From: Alphaproteobacteria bacterium
GTDB taxonomy: Bacteria > Pseudomonadota > Alphaproteobacteria > Rhizobiales > Hyphomicrobiaceae
Assembly: GCA_019137195.1 (NCBI GenBank)
Contig: JAGVSR010000145.1
Span: forward strand, 66,520 to 130,519
Direction of reading: 5' to 3'
DNA length: 64,000 nucleotides
A program made the translations under genes and the position numbers. The notes under the pieces were generated by a model. That model searched no databases. It worked only from the letters and a program-made list of their open reading frames with translations, and was not told where the DNA came from. Of the stretch, positions 63,304-64,000 are shown piece by piece; the stretch's first letter is position 1; the number at the start of each line of letters is the position of its first letter.

Positions 63304-63927
63304 CTACTTCTTGTCGTCGAGCTTCGGAAACCCTGCCCGCATGTAGGCGACGATGTCCCAGATCTCGTCGCGGGTGAGGGTGTCGCGGAAGGCCGGCATC
63401 TCGCTCTCGAACTGCTTGCCGCCATCCGAGATGGCCCATAGCAGGTACTCGTCGACCGCGATCGGCTTCCTGATCATGTAGGCCAGGAGCGCGGGGGACG
63501 GCGTCAGCGCATTGGCCTGGTCGCCGCTGCCCATGCCGTTGGAGCCATGGCAGCGCGCGCATTCGGCGGCGTACTTGGCAGCGCCGCGGGCAATCATTTG
63601 AGGCGAGCGCTCGGCCGGAGCCTGAGCGCCCTCGTACTCCTTCGGCACGCCCATATGCACGAAGGTCGTGTGCCGGAGGAGGCGGACCATCATGCCTTTT
63701 GGCATGCGGCCCGGGCCCCACAGCTCGCGCACCATCCATTCCGGCTGCCAGTAGTCGAAGCCCGGCGGCGCGGCGGAGGCCGGCTTGTCGTCGGCCCGCG
63801 CTGACGTAGAGAGGACCGTGCCGATGGTCCAGAGAACCGCGCCGGTCGCGAGAATGGCGAGCCCCAGCGAGATCCAGGAGACAGTCGAGCGGCCGAGCGC
63901 GGCAACGGAATCGGGCTTCTTCTGCAT
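63304..63927 (-). CDS. Membrane-anchored cytochrome c
   Basis: 207 residues. An N-terminal signal-anchor or signal helix lies near residues 15-40 (WISLGLAILATGAVLWTIGTV). One haem site, CARCHGSNGMGSGDQAN, lies near residue 140, with a likely axial methionine in SEMPAFRDTLTRDEIW. The C-terminal helix IWDIVAYMRAGFPKL is usual. The region before the haem (about 50-125) is an extra domain with many aromatic residues. It converges with malic enzyme. Electron-transfer partner unknown; the right end of the window starts just beyond. Confidence 0.87.
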   Translation of the reverse strand: MQKKPDSVAALGRSTVSWISLGLAILATGAVLWTIGTVLSTSARADDKPASAAPPGFDYWQPEWMVRELWGPGRMPKGMMVRLLRHTTFVHMGVPKEYEGAQAPAERSPQMIARGAAKYAAECARCHGSNGMGSGDQANALTPSPALLAYMIRKPIAVDEYLLWAISDGGKQFESEMPAFRDTLTRDEIWDIVAYMRAGFPKLDDKK

Positions 63928-64000
63928 GGGTGCTCCTCGCGGGGTGCTCTCTTCATTGTGCGCGGCCGCCCCACCGACCCCGCGCGCGATGTCTCCCTCT

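Overview
The window is GC-rich and gene-dense, with short intergenic gaps and many 4-base start/stop overlaps. The gene set points to an alphaproteobacterium of the order Hyphomicrobiales (Rhizobiales). Evidence includes a chvI-chvG-hprK-EIIA(man)-HPr cluster, a SAM-II riboswitch ahead of metZ, a double-length dCTP deaminase, and bacterial caspase-like and VHL-like secreted proteins. The genus is not determined. No tRNA, rRNA, CRISPR array, insertion sequence or prophage was seen.

Layout. 1-3305: sulfate ABC transporter permeases and ATPase (cysT partial, cysW, cysA) followed by an overlapping CysB-like LysR regulator. 3486-6526: tRNA hydroxylase trhO, a HisC-like aminotransferase and folE. 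6579-21369 (minus strand): a seven-gene operon built around SrfB (Hsp70/actin-like fold) and SrfC (large P-loop protein). On both sides of this pair lie paralogous envelope proteins: two PstS-like/OmpA fusions and three single-pass proteins that share two unnamed domains in fused or split form. 21647-28480: GTP-type PEP carboxykinase, a HugZ-like flavin-binding protein, the ChvI/ChvG two-component system, HPr kinase, EIIA and HPr. 28553-36520: a small cytochrome c, an orphan HicA-fold protein, rlmN, small membrane and secreted proteins, argG and a secreted VHL beta-domain-like protein. 37031-43283: acylphosphatase, a secreted caspase-like/DsbA-like fusion, a zinc alcohol dehydrogenase, an acetyltransferase and an MFS transporter.

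43507-48414: a second apparently undescribed envelope module. It has a small coiled-coil protein, a 729-residue membrane-anchored OmpA protein, a Ras/Rab-like small GTPase, a histidine kinase and a stand-alone receiver protein, in near-continuous plus-strand order. 48577-53603: argE, apaG, metZ with its promoter, SAM-II riboswitch and terminator, dCTP deaminase and a Uma2-type protein. 53719-57093: a 1124-residue polytopic coiled-coil membrane protein. 57375-63927: thiolase, a Fur/Zur-type regulator, a periplasmic thioredoxin-like protein, a tyrosine-rich secreted repeat protein, NADP-malic enzyme and a membrane-anchored cytochrome c.

Two themes stand out. One is ordinary central metabolism under carbon/nitrogen PTS and ChvG/ChvI control (pckG, malic enzyme, HPr/HprK). 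The other is an unusual load of envelope-spanning, nucleotide-driven assemblies: the SrfB/SrfC locus and the Ras-like GTPase/OmpA locus. In both, a cytoplasmic NTPase is encoded with inner-membrane anchored, periplasm-exposed proteins ending in peptidoglycan-binding OmpA domains. Their functions are inferred from domains only.
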